Assembly: GCF_037975245.1 (NCBI RefSeq)
Contig: NC_092578.1
Span: 14,120,321-14,184,320 of the forward strand
Length of the DNA: 64,000 nt
Source of the DNA: Apostichopus japonicus
Taxonomy: Eukaryota > Echinodermata > Holothuroidea > Aspidochirotida > Stichopodidae
Direction of reading: 5' to 3'
Position numbers and translations under genes: made by a program. Positions 11,764 to 24,500 of the stretch are shown here, one piece after another; the stretch's first letter is position 1; the number at the start of each line of letters is the position of its first letter. The notes beneath the pieces are model-generated. The model made no database searches. It was not told the DNA's origin and was given only the letters and a program-made list of their open reading frames with translations.

Positions 11764-12437
11764 CGCGTATCCAGGATTTTCTAACCTGGGGCGCTAATTA
11801 CTATCATAGCGGAGCGCCACCATTGGTTGGCGCGCAGCGTAGAAGAAATTTCTGGTTTTGACAGTCCCCCAGATCACCGGAAATGACACTTCTCGGGCTT
11901 GAAATGACCATCCAGATGTACACTTTTGCCTGAGAACCAAGTTTTTCCCAATAGTTTTTTTTTTTCCATCCATAACCTTTTTCAAGATTGTCACCAGTCA
12001 CACATCATGTTTGACCTCATCGCATCTCCTGTGGATCATTGCTTTTGTAGGTAATTCTACGTAACGGCCCACAATACCCGTCAGCCCCACTTTTCAAGGT
12101 TTTTAGCCCATTATTTGTTCAGAATTTGAATAATGAATTCACTTCAAAACATACCCATAATGTTGCACAAAATTTCATCTATGGACAACCAATATAGAAA
12201 AACCCCTTTCAAACCTTAACAGACCGGTAAAAATTGCACGGGTAGAGGGGAGTATGATGAAAAATGTTGGTCAGGGAATTTTCGAAAATTCAGACACAGT
12301 TAATTTATTGGTGTTCAAATATTAAACCTCTTATAACGGCTACTATAAAACTTCGATATCATAAAAAAAATACAAACTATATGCTCGAGGGGGCGGTCTC
12401 CCCCTTGCCCCCCCCCCCCTCCCTGGCTACGCGCCTG
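11762..12437. mobile_element. hAT-like element remnant (GCGCGTA-CCAGG ends)
   Basis: The left end reads AAGCGCGTATCCAGG. The right end, near 12420-12437, is the complement of CAGGCGCGTAGCCAGG. The inside holds the GGAGCGCCACC...GGTTGGCGCGCAGCG block shared with 9623..10000, 48985..49150 and 62690..62898. No transposase is seen. The left boundary merges with the TA tract, so a target duplication cannot be read. Confidence 0.55.
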
Positions 12438-12837
12438 CGGTTAGAAATCTTGTAGGAAAGGCCAAATGGAAACCCAGTGAACCCATAACGATGTGGATCA
12501 TATATATGATTGTACGTACTTACACTCATACGCAAGAGATGTACAGACATTAATATAATAATCATGAGTGACTACATGCTATACGGTCACAGAAACGACC
12601 ACGAAGAGTCATTTACCTCATGCAGCATGTGTTGGATGAAGTTTTAGCCACCGCCAAATATGATTTGGATAAATAATCTCATGCATTATTTTCTATTTAT
12701 AGCCACACAAAAAAAACTATACCACCAAATATTGGGGGGGGGGGTGGGTATTAGATACTATATCCCCACCTAAAATATTGGGGGGACATGTCCCCCTCCC
12801 CCCCCCCCCCCCATGATCGCCGCCCATGCCCAACACC

Positions 12838-12939
12838 CTTAAAGCGAAGCATCATGCTCCGATTTGGACGATTCTGGTTTCGATATTTGTTGGTTTATTG
12901 ATACTTATTTTAATCATCATTATACTATGGAAGGAAGGT
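12838..12939 (+). CDS. Probable integrin alpha transmembrane exon
   Basis: The plus strand reads APIWTILVSIFVGLLILI followed by further Ile/Leu and LWK. This is the juxtamembrane-transmembrane pattern of integrin alpha chains, in which PIW precedes a single helix ending in WK before the cytoplasmic GFFKR motif. A pyrimidine-rich stretch and AAAG form a likely acceptor near 12844. A GTATCT donor follows GAAG at 12940. The next exon is probably 13404..13527. No upstream integrin exons could be recognised in the window. The family call rests on this one helix pattern and is moderate. Confidence 0.5.
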
Positions 12940-13403
12940 ATCTATGTAAAAGATGAAACCAATTGATCTCCTCTTAACCTCGCCCCCCCCATCCCCACAC
13001 GACCATCACTACCACCATGACCCTATCGTGATCTTCAGAAAGTTTACTCCAGAAAATCCTTTTTACATGAATCATTAGGCACAATTGTTACCGGTATTTG
13101 TATCCTTTTTAGATAATAAAATATAGGCATTTCAAGTTTGCTAAGAGCAAAGTAAATGAAATTCAAAAATGGATCAGCTTCATACGCGCCTCATTCGGAT
13201 TCTCTGACAAAACGAATACGGAGATGATGTAAATATGATTCGTAGTATGTAACACTTGTCCCCCCCCCTCCCTCCCATCTAAAGAGCGGTGTTTGGGGGA
13301 AGAACTAGCTTTATTCCTCTTCCCCCTTACTTTACATCTTTGCCCCCCCCCTAAAATTCAGGTTATTTTCCCCCTTGTGAGTAATTTATTTATTCTTGTA
13401 CAG

Positions 13404-13527
13404 CTTCGATCCTTTCAAACTCAAGAAATTCGACAAGGATGGAATGCCTGCACAAGCACCAGCAACAGACGTTAATCCGGAACTTAACGAAGAATTCAAA
13501 CAAGTGAAATATCACAACGCAATATAG
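13404..13527 (+). CDS. Terminal coding exon, possible integrin alpha cytoplasmic tail
   Basis: After a good acceptor (TTCTTGTACAG) the plus strand reads FDPFKLKKFDKDGMPAQ and continues through DVNPELNEEF to a TAG at 13525-13527. It is hydrophilic and begins with a basic patch, as a membrane-proximal tail would. Its reading frame needs two bases from the previous exon. The only good donor of the helix exon leaves one, so the join shows a phase conflict. A possible polyadenylation signal is at 14239-14244. Confidence 0.5.
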
Positions 13528-14612
13528 TTTGGAAAAGTTGTACGAAAAAAGTTTTTTTTTTCATTGTTAGTGTTAAGTATATTTAATTATTTGAAATCTA
13601 CCAAAAGGTGTATTGTCAAGAAAGTCGCCTGAAGATATATTGATTATTTGTTTGCTTGTTTTAACGATTCTGTTTATAAATGTTTTCATAACGTTATCGC
13701 TTTTAATGCTGGTATACTGATGAGCATATACGAATGCGAAGATGATATGAATCGGATAAAATCATCAATTTAGCCTGAAGAATCATCATGTTTCATGTTT
13801 ATATGGAAACTTCTGTCTATAGCACGACGGTTGGAGATGTCATACCACAATTAACATCCAGTTGAAAAGATCAACCATCGGAGGAAAATGATGACCAAAT
13901 ATGACCTAATCCAAGGCTTCAGGATTTGGAATATTTTCAGTTAAAATCATCTTTCGAACTTGATGGATTTTGACGAAATGATATCTTCGCCGTACAAAAT
14001 GGTACCACAGTGTGGTTTTGACCATGCAACAGATTCAAGAAAATTTCCAGTATTTTTGGAAAAGAATCGATTGCAGCCACCGGAACACCCCTATAAATAC
14101 AAATACTTTGGTTTTAATTTAAACTTACATGATCTACGTAAACATTTTACTTGAATAAGTTTTCCCTTTCATTTTCTCTAAAAAATCATGTTATAGTTTG
14201 GTAAATATGGATGTAAAGGGATTTCGACGTCAGATCATAATAAAATTAAAAACACACATCAGGCATACCCTCCTGTGTCTTCGCATTTGGTCGGCAGATA
14301 TGGCCAGGCCTACTGACATAATTGGGCAAGCCAACATTTGAAACGGGAGTCTCTGAAGAACCAAAGGATACTTCAACTTGGGACAATATTACAACAGCCT
14401 TTCGAATAAACTTTTGGCGTTCAATAATTCGGCGAATTGCGCAATATATGAAGTTAATTTTTTCAATGTTGACATTGTTAGTTACAGTTTTAGTTTTAGA
14501 GTGAATTGACTGCGAGCAAGGTACAAGCGAATTTCTGTGGCAGGGAGCCGCAGAAATATCTTAAGAACCTTTCCGAATATCACTGTCGAGAAGCTTCAAA
14601 TTAAGGCACGTT
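13528..14612. other. Probable 3' UTR and gap upstream of the reductase
   Basis: AT-rich sequence downstream of the tail exon, with AATAAA at 14239. The rest is presumably the promoter region of the carbonyl reductase gene. No TATA box was recognised with confidence. Confidence 0.35.
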
Positions 14613-17600
14613 ATGGCAAAAGTTGCATTGGTGAGCTATCCAATTGACAGATTTGATTTTCATTTATATATATTTTATGTAGCGGAACCAGGTGTTACAC
14701 TATGTATTACAGTCCTAACTTACTGTAGCTTAGGCTAGGATTAAGTCTACAGGAGGCGAACGGTTACCTACACTACAGTAGGCATAGGTCTTTACGACTG
14801 CAACCGTACCGAACAGGAAGAAAAGTAGTATTTTAGAGCTAAGTAAGGCTATTCATAACTGTCATTGCCAGGAAGCCCTTTGTATCATTCAGTATGGCCC
14901 AAAGTTACTTTACCAATGAGATTGCAGAGTACACACAAATTACACCCTTGAGTTGACTGTATGTAATGATGTGCATGTGATCGCGCTCACATATTTTGGC
15001 CTAAATAGAATTCAAGCCTTGAAACAAAGGGCAATAACAAGTATTCCATTGAAAGATGCACTGTTTTGCAACATTCTATCCAACATGTGACATGCGGGAG
15101 AATCAAGAGCAACCGCAAACAAAGTCACCATTCCCAACACTACAGTGCCCTACAGAGTATCTAGGCCTACACCCGAAATCGCCTTTCCCTCAACAATCCA
15201 TTAGTCCGCACATGTAAATAATTGTTTAAAAATTGTGTAATTTTTTGTATTGATCTTAAGTCAGTACATTTGGCATTTCATCATTGGAAACCAGCTATAT
15301 CCTGCTGTTCAGTGAATGAGGCAACATGGGTCATGTTATTTATGTGACTGCCACTATGCCAAGGGAATAACATGCCACATTCCATTTGTCCAGAAGCTTT
15401 GTGAGCAGTGAGGACACTTCTTATTCCCCTAACTTCAAGATGAATATCATGATATGTTCTCTTATTCCTCTGGCATCTTGAGCAAATATGTGTGATCACG
15501 TCTCTTTGTCAATTCAAGATTTGTAACTAAGGCTTTCGTTTTGTTTATTGCAATGATTGTATTTCCCCGGTAACATTGCAATTATTTTTACTGGATTTGC
15601 ATGATGTCACAATGTAAATATTTGCTTTGTAATGTTTTCATTGTCACTTGGTCCAATATGGTGTAGAAATTAGGTTGGACTTGGAGGCAATACTGAACAC
15701 TTTGCTTACACATACAATGTGTCACACAAAGGTCTATCAAAACTCAAATGGATATTGACAGTTTTCAAGCTAAACAAAAAATATTTTGATTTAAGTGATC
15801 TTTGCACATGCAATTGAGAAGTAGGGAATATAACCTATAATAATAATAAAGGCAGAAATTATTCATCTATTTTATTAATTCCTACAGGTCAGTGGGGCCA
15901 ACAAGGGCATTGGTTTTGCTTGTGTAAGAGCTCTTTGCAAGCAGCTTAAAGATGACAATGCTGTTTACCTGACTGCCAGAAATCCAGAGCTCGGCAAGAA
16001 GGCTGTGGCTGACCTCGAGAAGGAAGGATTAAAGCCACGATTTCATCAACTGGATATCACAGATCAAAGATCAGTGGAGGCATTGAGAGATCATGTCAAA
16101 AAAGAACATGGAGGGCTGGATATTGTTATTAATAATGCTGGTTTTGCATTCAGAGTAAGCAAATGATAAATAAAAGATTCACTGCGTGTTTCTTAGAGAT
16201 GCTGGAAGTGTTAACAAAAACATTCGCAGAACCAAAAGTTTTGAAATTTTGTGAAATCAAACTTACTGTAGTTTTTTTGATATTGGCGAAGGAAAATTTC
16301 CCAGACAGTTTGCAGTTATTCTTTTACCTTCATGCTCTAATTTTTTTATTTTCTTTATTACCCACTTACTGTATGTCGATATATACTTATAGATTGTTGG
16401 GGCCTTTCATAAACACTTTAAAGAAGCTTTGTGCATTGGTTTTGATAAGATTAAATATTTCCTTTACCAATTTCCACCAATTGCAGGATGAGATATTTTA
16501 GGGAAGTACCTTTCAATTTAATAAAATAGAAATTGACATGTTTTATGTCATTTAAAATTTGGCATGATCTTCAAAGCAGTAATTATTGAAAATTGTCAAC
16601 TTTACAGTATGTTTTTTTTCTTTCTCCAAAACGTGTATCCCAGTTAGTGGAGGAGACTGAAATTGTATTTCGAAGTACCGTAATTGTCTTCTAATTTACA
16701 GCTGGATGACAAGGCATCAGCTGCTGAACAGGCCGCGGTCTCCTGTCAAGTCAACTACTTTGGTACTGCCAGGGTCTTTGATGTCTTATCACCAATTTTA
16801 CGTCCTCATTCAGAGTATGCTTCCTAGTCAAGTAATAACTACATGTACCTAGATACTCAAAAAGCATTAATTGTGAGTCGTTTATGTACACAAGGTAATT
16901 GTCCATCCAATTGTCTCAGTTCAAAAAAAGTTACATACCAGTTTTACTCTTTGGAATAGATTCCAAGTTTCATTCAGCCTGATAATTTTCAATATCATTT
17001 TGTTGTTCATTGTTTTGATGACATCATATTGGTTTACTTTCTTTTGCAGATTAGAAGCTTATATAACTTGTCAGGCAGATTATCATCTCAACTTTCTGAG
17101 CTGTTCTGTTGCTCATGTTATGCTTCAAACGGAAGAGTCATTGCTATGAAACTAGGCTTTAGCAAGTTATACTCGACTCCTACTGTTAGGTACAACTCTT
17201 CCCAGCTCAATACTTTGATGTTGCCACTTTTTGTTAGATATATACTACTTTTAAACAAAAGATGATCCCAAGTGAAAGTTTCAACATTTTTAACTTTTAC
17301 TTTATTATTTTGATATTAATCTTGACTAGTCGAGCCAATGAACTAAATTGTTTTGAGATTCTAATATGAAATAACTTTGATCAAAATCAATTAAAAAAGG
17401 CTGTTTTTAGTGTATCATGGAGATGATTCTATTGCAGAGTTGTGAATGTATCCAGCATGACAGCTAAGGGAGTCCTGAAAAGACTTGACCCGGAATTGAA
17501 AAAGGAATTCCAGAATACTTCCACGCGAAACGAGGTTGATATGCTTGTCAAGAGATACATTGAGTAAGCTGCCATTCCTTATAGCTTCTGATCAACTGAA

Positions 17601-18952
17601 TAATTTAATAAAATTTATGTTAAACAAATACTTATATATATCTTCAATGCATTCACTTGATATAAAAAAAAGATAATTCTGGGTTGACAGGCTAGCAAAA
17701 TGTTTTGAGACCACTTTTTGTGTAAAATGTGTGTGTGTCAGTGTTTTTCTGGCCTAAACATTTTAGACATTTTTTTCTTATCTTAATTTGAGCTTAAACT
17801 AAATCAGAAACAACTGTAAACATGTTAGTTGTCATAACATTTACTAACCAATGGACCTAAGTTGTCAAAGGCAACAAACCCCAAAACCAATGCTTGATAT
17901 TGTCTTGAATTATGTTTTTATCGTAGAACTCATACCAAAATAACAGGTTTTTAGTGTGAAGAAAAAAAAGTTGTGAGACACTTCTTTGACATAATAGAAG
18001 AAAGTAAGCCACATTTCAAAGTAAGCCACATTTAATTTAGGAAATAATGCTTATTTTTTGATGATTTTTTGCAGGTTGATGGCTTCTGGTGAGGCAGAAA
18101 AATATGGTTTCACAACGGTATCTAACTGTGGTTTCTCTAAGCTTGGACTTTGTGCTTTGACTCGGGTTCAAAACAGTGATATGCAGAAAGATTTGAACAG
18201 GCCAGGAATTAATGTTTATTCAGTAAGTGAAAACATGAATATTCATTCATATGAGGAAGTTTGCAAAGTGACTACAATTGAACACCCCCCCCCCCACCTC
18301 TCATACTTTTCCACCCTTCAATGTCATTGGACAATATCTACATTGAGGTGATCAGAGTGTGTCTGACTGAATGGATTTGAACAGAAGTGTCCAGAGTTTG
18401 GGTAGTTATGATAAACTAGTGTTTTTTTTTAAAACTTTCTCAATTGTTATTTGGCATCTAGCGACAGTAACTCGAATAGTGTACAGGAAGGCAAAATCTT
18501 GATAGTAAGATTAAACATTCTTTGGTTAAGGTGGATTTTGGCCAAATCCATGGACATCTTGCCTAGGATTAGACACCTGTTATATTCAGCTTGTAAACTT
18601 CACATATGGTACAGTTTTCATGTAGGTACCCATCAACTTAAGTTTTGTGCCACAAAAAGGGGGGGGGGGTATGTACTCCCCAATATTTGAATCCTTCTGC
18701 AGGCCATGTCAACCTCTCCTCATTTTCTTTAGATGAACTATGCAAACCTTACTCGTCTGGTTTGTTTTATCATCTCTTATTGCTCCACAGGTGTGCCCTG
18801 GTTATGTGGCTACAGATATGTCAAGTTACAAAGGCCCTAAGACACCAGATGAGGGGGCTGATACACTGATTTGGTTAGCTTTACAACCACAAGGAACCAC
18901 AATGGGTTCTGGAGAATTCTTTGCTGACAGGAAAGTTATAAGTTTACTTTGA
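14613..18952 (+). CDS. CBR1: Carbonyl reductase 1-like (SDR family), six exons
   Basis: Coding exons are 14613..14630, 15888..16154, 16702..16814, 17438..17563, 18075..18222 and 18791..18952. All have GT-AG borders and consistent phases, and total 277 codons plus TGA, equal to human CBR1. It is a cytosolic short-chain dehydrogenase/reductase that reduces carbonyls with NADPH. Visible motifs are the cofactor loop SGANKGIGF (8-16), DITD, NNAG (88-91), VVNVSS with catalytic Ser139, and CPGYVATDM near the C-terminus. At the active site, where CBR1 has Y-x-x-x-K (Tyr193, Lys197), this reads SNCGFSK. Lys197 is kept but residue 193 is Cys (TGT at 18127-18129). The fold is otherwise well conserved, so it may be an inactive or altered enzyme, a variant allele, or a base error. 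PNKP lies downstream, tail to tail. Confidence 0.93.
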
Positions 18953-21200
18953 CCCAGCGTAACATTGGCTGAACTAGACAGAGAGGCTGCTGTATCAACT
19001 AGAAGCAGGTTGTTATTTGTGATGTGTTCTTCCAGGCTGAAAATGATTTTCATTTTTTTTGTTTAGGTTTTATTAAGCATGATTAGATCGGAATTGTCCT
19101 ATAGGTATGGGATTGTTCATGCTTTGCTGTTGAAAGTAGTTATTGGAGGTCACTTGAAATAACTAAAAGTTCATTCATGTCACCTGAGTCACGTGTTTGA
19201 ACTCATTTTAAAATGTACCTTTCTGTAATGATAACAGTAAATGTAATTGACTTACTGTGAACATCTGTGGTAGATATTTTATCACTTTGCTAAGATTTTT
19301 TGAAATGATGCATTCGTAGTCTCTTAGGCGACATAAAAATAACTGCCCTGATAATTGATATAAGAGTTGGAGTCAGGCATTGTGTTTAGTGATGATGATG
19401 TCAATTATAACAATTGTATAACATTTCCCTATTATTAGCAACCCTTCGGTCTGCCACAGAAAGTCACTTATAGGGATGCTGTGGTAGGTTGGTTAGTATT
19501 ATGTAGACTGGAAAATTTAACCATGTTCTTCATCAAGGAGTTCCAAATCAGGAAAGAAAATTCAATCTTCATCACTGACTGATTAGATGGAGAGATGCTT
19601 GAGCAACTCTGCTTTGCAGACCGATAGCTAAGACTTATTTGACAACCATTGGAAGGGTTGTCATTGTTTATCTGAACGAGTTGTTGCAACTTGGGGCAAG
19701 TGTCTTAGCTGAGAGGTCCCTTCCCATCCCCTCTGTAGAGAAAAAAATATTATGAAGGGTATGTACCATCATCAAAATGGTTCCAAATTTGAAGTTGGAA
19801 GGTCCAATCTCAGTGTAAGATCAGAATGGATGACAAAGTACTGTTGTAATATTGACAATTTGAAAAAGTTTTGCTCAAAATTTTCATAAAAGACGGTGTT
19901 TTCTGGTTTCATACTGTGCATGATTGAATCTTCTGAACATAAAAAAAATGTGTTTTTGGATGTTTTTTTGTTCCACTCTATGAAACTTCCCACAAAACTT
20001 TCTCACAAGATTACAAAAGCTGGAAAAGATCCACTGAATTATTGGTTAATAGCAAGGCTTAAAATATCAATCTGAATGATAAATGCAGCAATGGATGAAG
20101 TTATTTCCTTTTGTTTTATATACATGAGTTGATCCCGAGAGAGGGCCTGACACCCCTCTTCTGAAATTTATCGACACTAAAAGTCATCTGCAAACATAAT
20201 ATAAGGTACACAGACATGCTTTTAATACTGTTCATTGATTTTTTCTTTTGCACCAACATTTTGGTAGTAACTTCAGTATCTACCAATAATCGTCCCCCAC
20301 ACCCCCCCCTCCTTTGAGAAATCCTGAGTCTGCGACAGATATTGGTTTTTACATCTATTAGTCTTGAAACTGTCTCTAAATGTTTTGTCAATGACATAAT
20401 AAAAAAAACTAGACATCATCTAATTGGTATTAGCAGTTGCCTAAGACTCTTTCGTACTAGAAATGATATATCACACAACTCTTTTAAGATTTCAATGTAA
20501 AAGCTTAGATTAGTTAGCAAATAAGTTAGCAACTCATCAGAACTGTACATATCAGGAAATAATCATTGATCCAGTATCACATCGCCAACTGGGCAAACTT
20601 CTATACAAGTGCAGAGACGTGTATCAGTTTTTAAACAGTCAGTTACAATACTATTAATATGTGAGACAAAGTTTACAGGCTTCAAAACTGCTACTCCAGA
20701 TTTGAACACTAAATTTGTCCATGCATATTATACAAAACCTGAGGTACAGGGTACATCTAGCCATTCATATTTATAGGTTTTTAAATAATCTTGGATGTGT
20801 ATATATCCAAAATATTTATCAAAGAGTATAACATTTTTCACATTTTCTGGTTGGTAAAGCAATATTTAATATTCTATGGGAAAGTAGTCATATATTTTTC
20901 TTGATTTACTTCTAGTAAACATTGCCACAGATCTGGCCAGCTATTTTTTTCTTGATTTTCTTAGACTAGTAAAAATGGCCACTGGTCTGGCCAGATAATT
21001 GTCATCTTGATGTCATTATTCCAGTTTAGATACTTGGCATGTTTTGACAATTATCATCAGATCTCAGGCACATTTCATCTATCCCATAAGTGGGGACACT
21101 TTATTGTTTTTATTTTTGAATGAAATTTACAAGATGAACTGTTATATCTTGCCAACAGTGCACAAAATAAATATGCTACCTATGTCTCAGTTGAATTTTC
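18953..21200 (+). other. Likely 3' UTR of the CBR1-like gene
   Basis: No coding exon is seen. AATAAA occurs at 21166-21171 and again at 21315-21320 on the plus strand. A diverged direct repeat lies within (about 20918-20958 and 20970-21012, sharing CTGGCCAG and CTTGAT). C tracts near 20300 are unremarkable. Confidence 0.45.
21166..21171 (+). promoter_or_regulatory. Candidate polyadenylation signal, CBR1-like gene
   Basis: AATAAA downstream of the CBR1 stop. A second one is at 21315. Either could serve. It lies about 190 bases short of the opposing signal of PNKP. Confidence 0.4.
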
Positions 21201-21355
21201 TTTGCTCTTTTTTTCCCACTTAATTTGTAGTATTTCCATCACATTAATGTGAAGATATCTTTGTTTGATTCTGTCAAATATTATAAATGCCTCCAATAGT
21301 GAATCTTGATGCTAAATAAAACCATGACTGCATCCTCAGTCAATTTCATTCCCAC

Positions 21356-21361
21356 TTTATT
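21356..21361 (-). promoter_or_regulatory. Candidate polyadenylation signal, PNKP
   Basis: The minus strand reads AATAAA about 190 bases past the PNKP stop codon at 21548. This gives a short 3' UTR and a tail-to-tail layout with the CBR1-like gene. Confidence 0.5.
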
Positions 21362-21547
21362 GCTATGAATATGGAAGCAAAATCACTATGTAAAAGCTTT
21401 ATACATTTAATCAGTAAACGTGATACCAGTAATTACACAAGCAGTTCACATGAATTATAGAGCCTGGATTGAAGAATTAAGCTTAATTTCTATGAGCGTA
21501 TTACTTGAGCTGCTTGTCCCTGAGGTGTCCTTTTGTTTGGATTATTA

Positions 21548-24500
21548 TCATTTTTCCATTAGAAACATCTTATAAAGTTTTTCTTCTTTAGAGTTATTAA
21601 AGGAAGGAATGAAGTTCACTCGAATCACTTCGTTGAAGCCCTCTTGCAGCTTTGGTTCGGTGAATTTATTTTTGTAGGAATGGAAGACCATATCGGAGAT
21701 AGATGCATGGTTCTTGCCTGCGGGTGTCAAGGATCGGAACTAGAAGAGAAAGGCACAGAGACTTAGACTTGAATGCAGAAAAATACACATTTAGTGAAGA
21801 TGATGTGGAGAGATCCTCTGGGGACAGTAGTATGATATAACAGTTCAACAAGTAATGTAATACCAGGACTATGCTCAACAACACTCAACTATAATAATGC
21901 AACAAGTAACAGCTGTGCAACCATGTACACTTTTGAGAGGGGGGCAGGCGGGGGGGGGGAGACCGACACAATATTACAAAAAGCCCTTGTGTACAATACA
22001 TAAATATACAACATGTTTATGCGGTACAACCTGAACAGTCAACAATTCTTCAGCATGGTGTCAAAAGTTGCAAAATACAGCAAAAGTTTTGCATTTAAAG
22101 ACTCCTACACTTTTTTTCCAAAATTTCTCAAATGAGATGGAACACATCCCCCCCCCCCACAAAGAATGGTTAGATTGGGATCACCACACACACAAAAATG
22201 GGGGGAAAAGGAGAAGATTTTGATTACTTGTAAACCAACCTTTTCATTATGCCTGGCTTGATCTTGAGTAACATTGAAGACAAAACATCTACAAGCTACA
22301 CCGGCATTCTTGGCACAGTCAATGTACCTGAGGAGATAAAAAAGGACATGAATACAACATTGAAACTATGCAATTGGAATTAAATATGCTCTGTATATCA
22401 AATCAACCAAATATATGATAAAAAAGCCACTGTGAGGCCTCAACCTAACATGCATTAGTTGAAGAACCTATTTCAAGAAGACCAGAAAAAAGATTAAAGT
22501 GTAAGAAAGAATCTTCTTTAACAGATTTTCCTATTTGCAATCTGTTATGTTAGAAAGTAATATTTGGTGGATGGAGGGATGGTTAGGGGACAGATGAACT
22601 TACACTCTCATATGAAAGGGACCATTTTGGAAGCAAAGTCGCCCTTTCATAAATGAGTCATTTTGATAAGGAGAAGTTTTTCTATGTTTGTAAGTGTGCA
22701 CACCACAATCCCTCACCCCCCCCCCCTCATCTTCTGCATTGATTGAAACTTACTCTGCCATCCCTGAAGGGAATAGGAATCTCCTCATACTGTAATTATG
22801 ATACTCCTGAACAGAAGATATAAATATTAATGACGTGTGGCGTTGATATCATGATAGCTGCTTCAATCCCTAAGATTTTGATTTTCAAAACAAGTATCGT
22901 AGCCGGACCTATTAAACTTTGGTACCTGATGTAACTAGCCTAAACTACTTTCCATATAACAACAGGGACTTCAGCTATTATTCTCATTAACTTGATCTAG
23001 TAAGGAATGTCACCATCTAATTCACAGCTACTGTACATGTATTTGGGCTAGAAGACATACTTTATAGAGTTTGTGCATAATACCACTTAATAAGCAATTA
23101 TAGTGAAATATTGCTATCACAGGCAATAATTAAAGCTACATTTTGTGGAGAATCATAAGCCCAGATTCATCTAAACATACCGTTTTCTTGCTTCGACATC
23201 GGGATTGGTGTTGTCGATGGCAACGCTTAGTCCTTTCTTCAGAGATGCTTGACAAGCAGTGACACATTTCTGCCAAGTTCCCATCATGTCCTACAAGATC
23301 AAAGGAAGAGTAACCTGCAGAGAACTCCTTCTCAACCTCAAGGATATTCATTATCAGGGATGTGCCCACGCTGGGCGGCCCCGCCCAGCACTAAAAATTA
23401 CCACCCAGCACTGTCTTAAAAATCGTGGATCCCGCCCAGTACTATTTTCATCTAAAATCCTGACATTCCTAACAATATGTTCAACATTAATTGGGCCTAG
23501 CCTATGCCAAAATCATACAGACTAATAATGCATCAGTTACGCATGGGAGAAACATTACTTATGGCTCTCAATCGGTCCCTTGTAAAATCTCTTTGAAACA
23601 AACTAATAACTTTTACCAGGTACGTAATATATTTCACTAAAAAAATTTAAAAATGTAAATTGTTAGTAAAACTAGTACTTGTGTATGTGCTTAAAAAGCT
23701 ACACAAGTGCCAGCATTTGGCATCTGAGCACCTTCAAAAATCGAAAATTTCTGATTTCCCCTTAGACCCCACCCCCAGGACGGCGATTAGTATACCCGGC
23801 ACTCAGGAAATCTTGGGCATATCCCTGCATTATCCATTATAAGTAATCAAATCTTTCAAAACACTTGGCATGGGCATGTGCCATTGACTGCAGAGCTAAG
23901 TTTGCATGATATGACTCAGCAATGTTTCCGTAAGCAAAGTGATTCCATAATTTACATAATTATCAGTTACCTGCATCTCATTATAAAGGAGTAGAAGCAC
24001 TTCTGGGCAGTTGTGTGAACAAAGCACCTACCTAATAAGTGCGACAGACCTGCAAGCTCATTTCCTAGACTTGCTTAAAGTCTTTCATTAAATTGCAGAA
24101 AGTTCAAGTTAACATCCTGCATATTTCGACTTTTCATACTGCTCTATGTAAAGACTACTTTAGCGATTATATACTTTAGTAGCTCTGAATTTTTACTTAC
24201 AAAAATAACACTACTCGATCTTACCCTATATCAACACACACACACAGCTATCAAAAAGGCATCGCTTGGGTATCTTTACCCTTTTTATCAACAACTAGCA
24301 ACTTATGAAAAAAATGTATTTACTAACCCTCAAATTAACATTGACTTACCCTATTAACATGTACATAGTTATGCTGTAGTAGGTGTTTTTTGACAAATGT
24401 ACTTTTACCGGCTGTAATATAAAAGAATGAGCAAGAAGCATGTAAACACACACATGAACCACAAACACATGAAACAACATGAACCATGAACACATGAACC

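Noticed and set aside
16163-16501. 112-codon frame after CBR1 exon 2
   Set aside because: Lies in the intron after a good donor at 16155. Composition is AT-driven.
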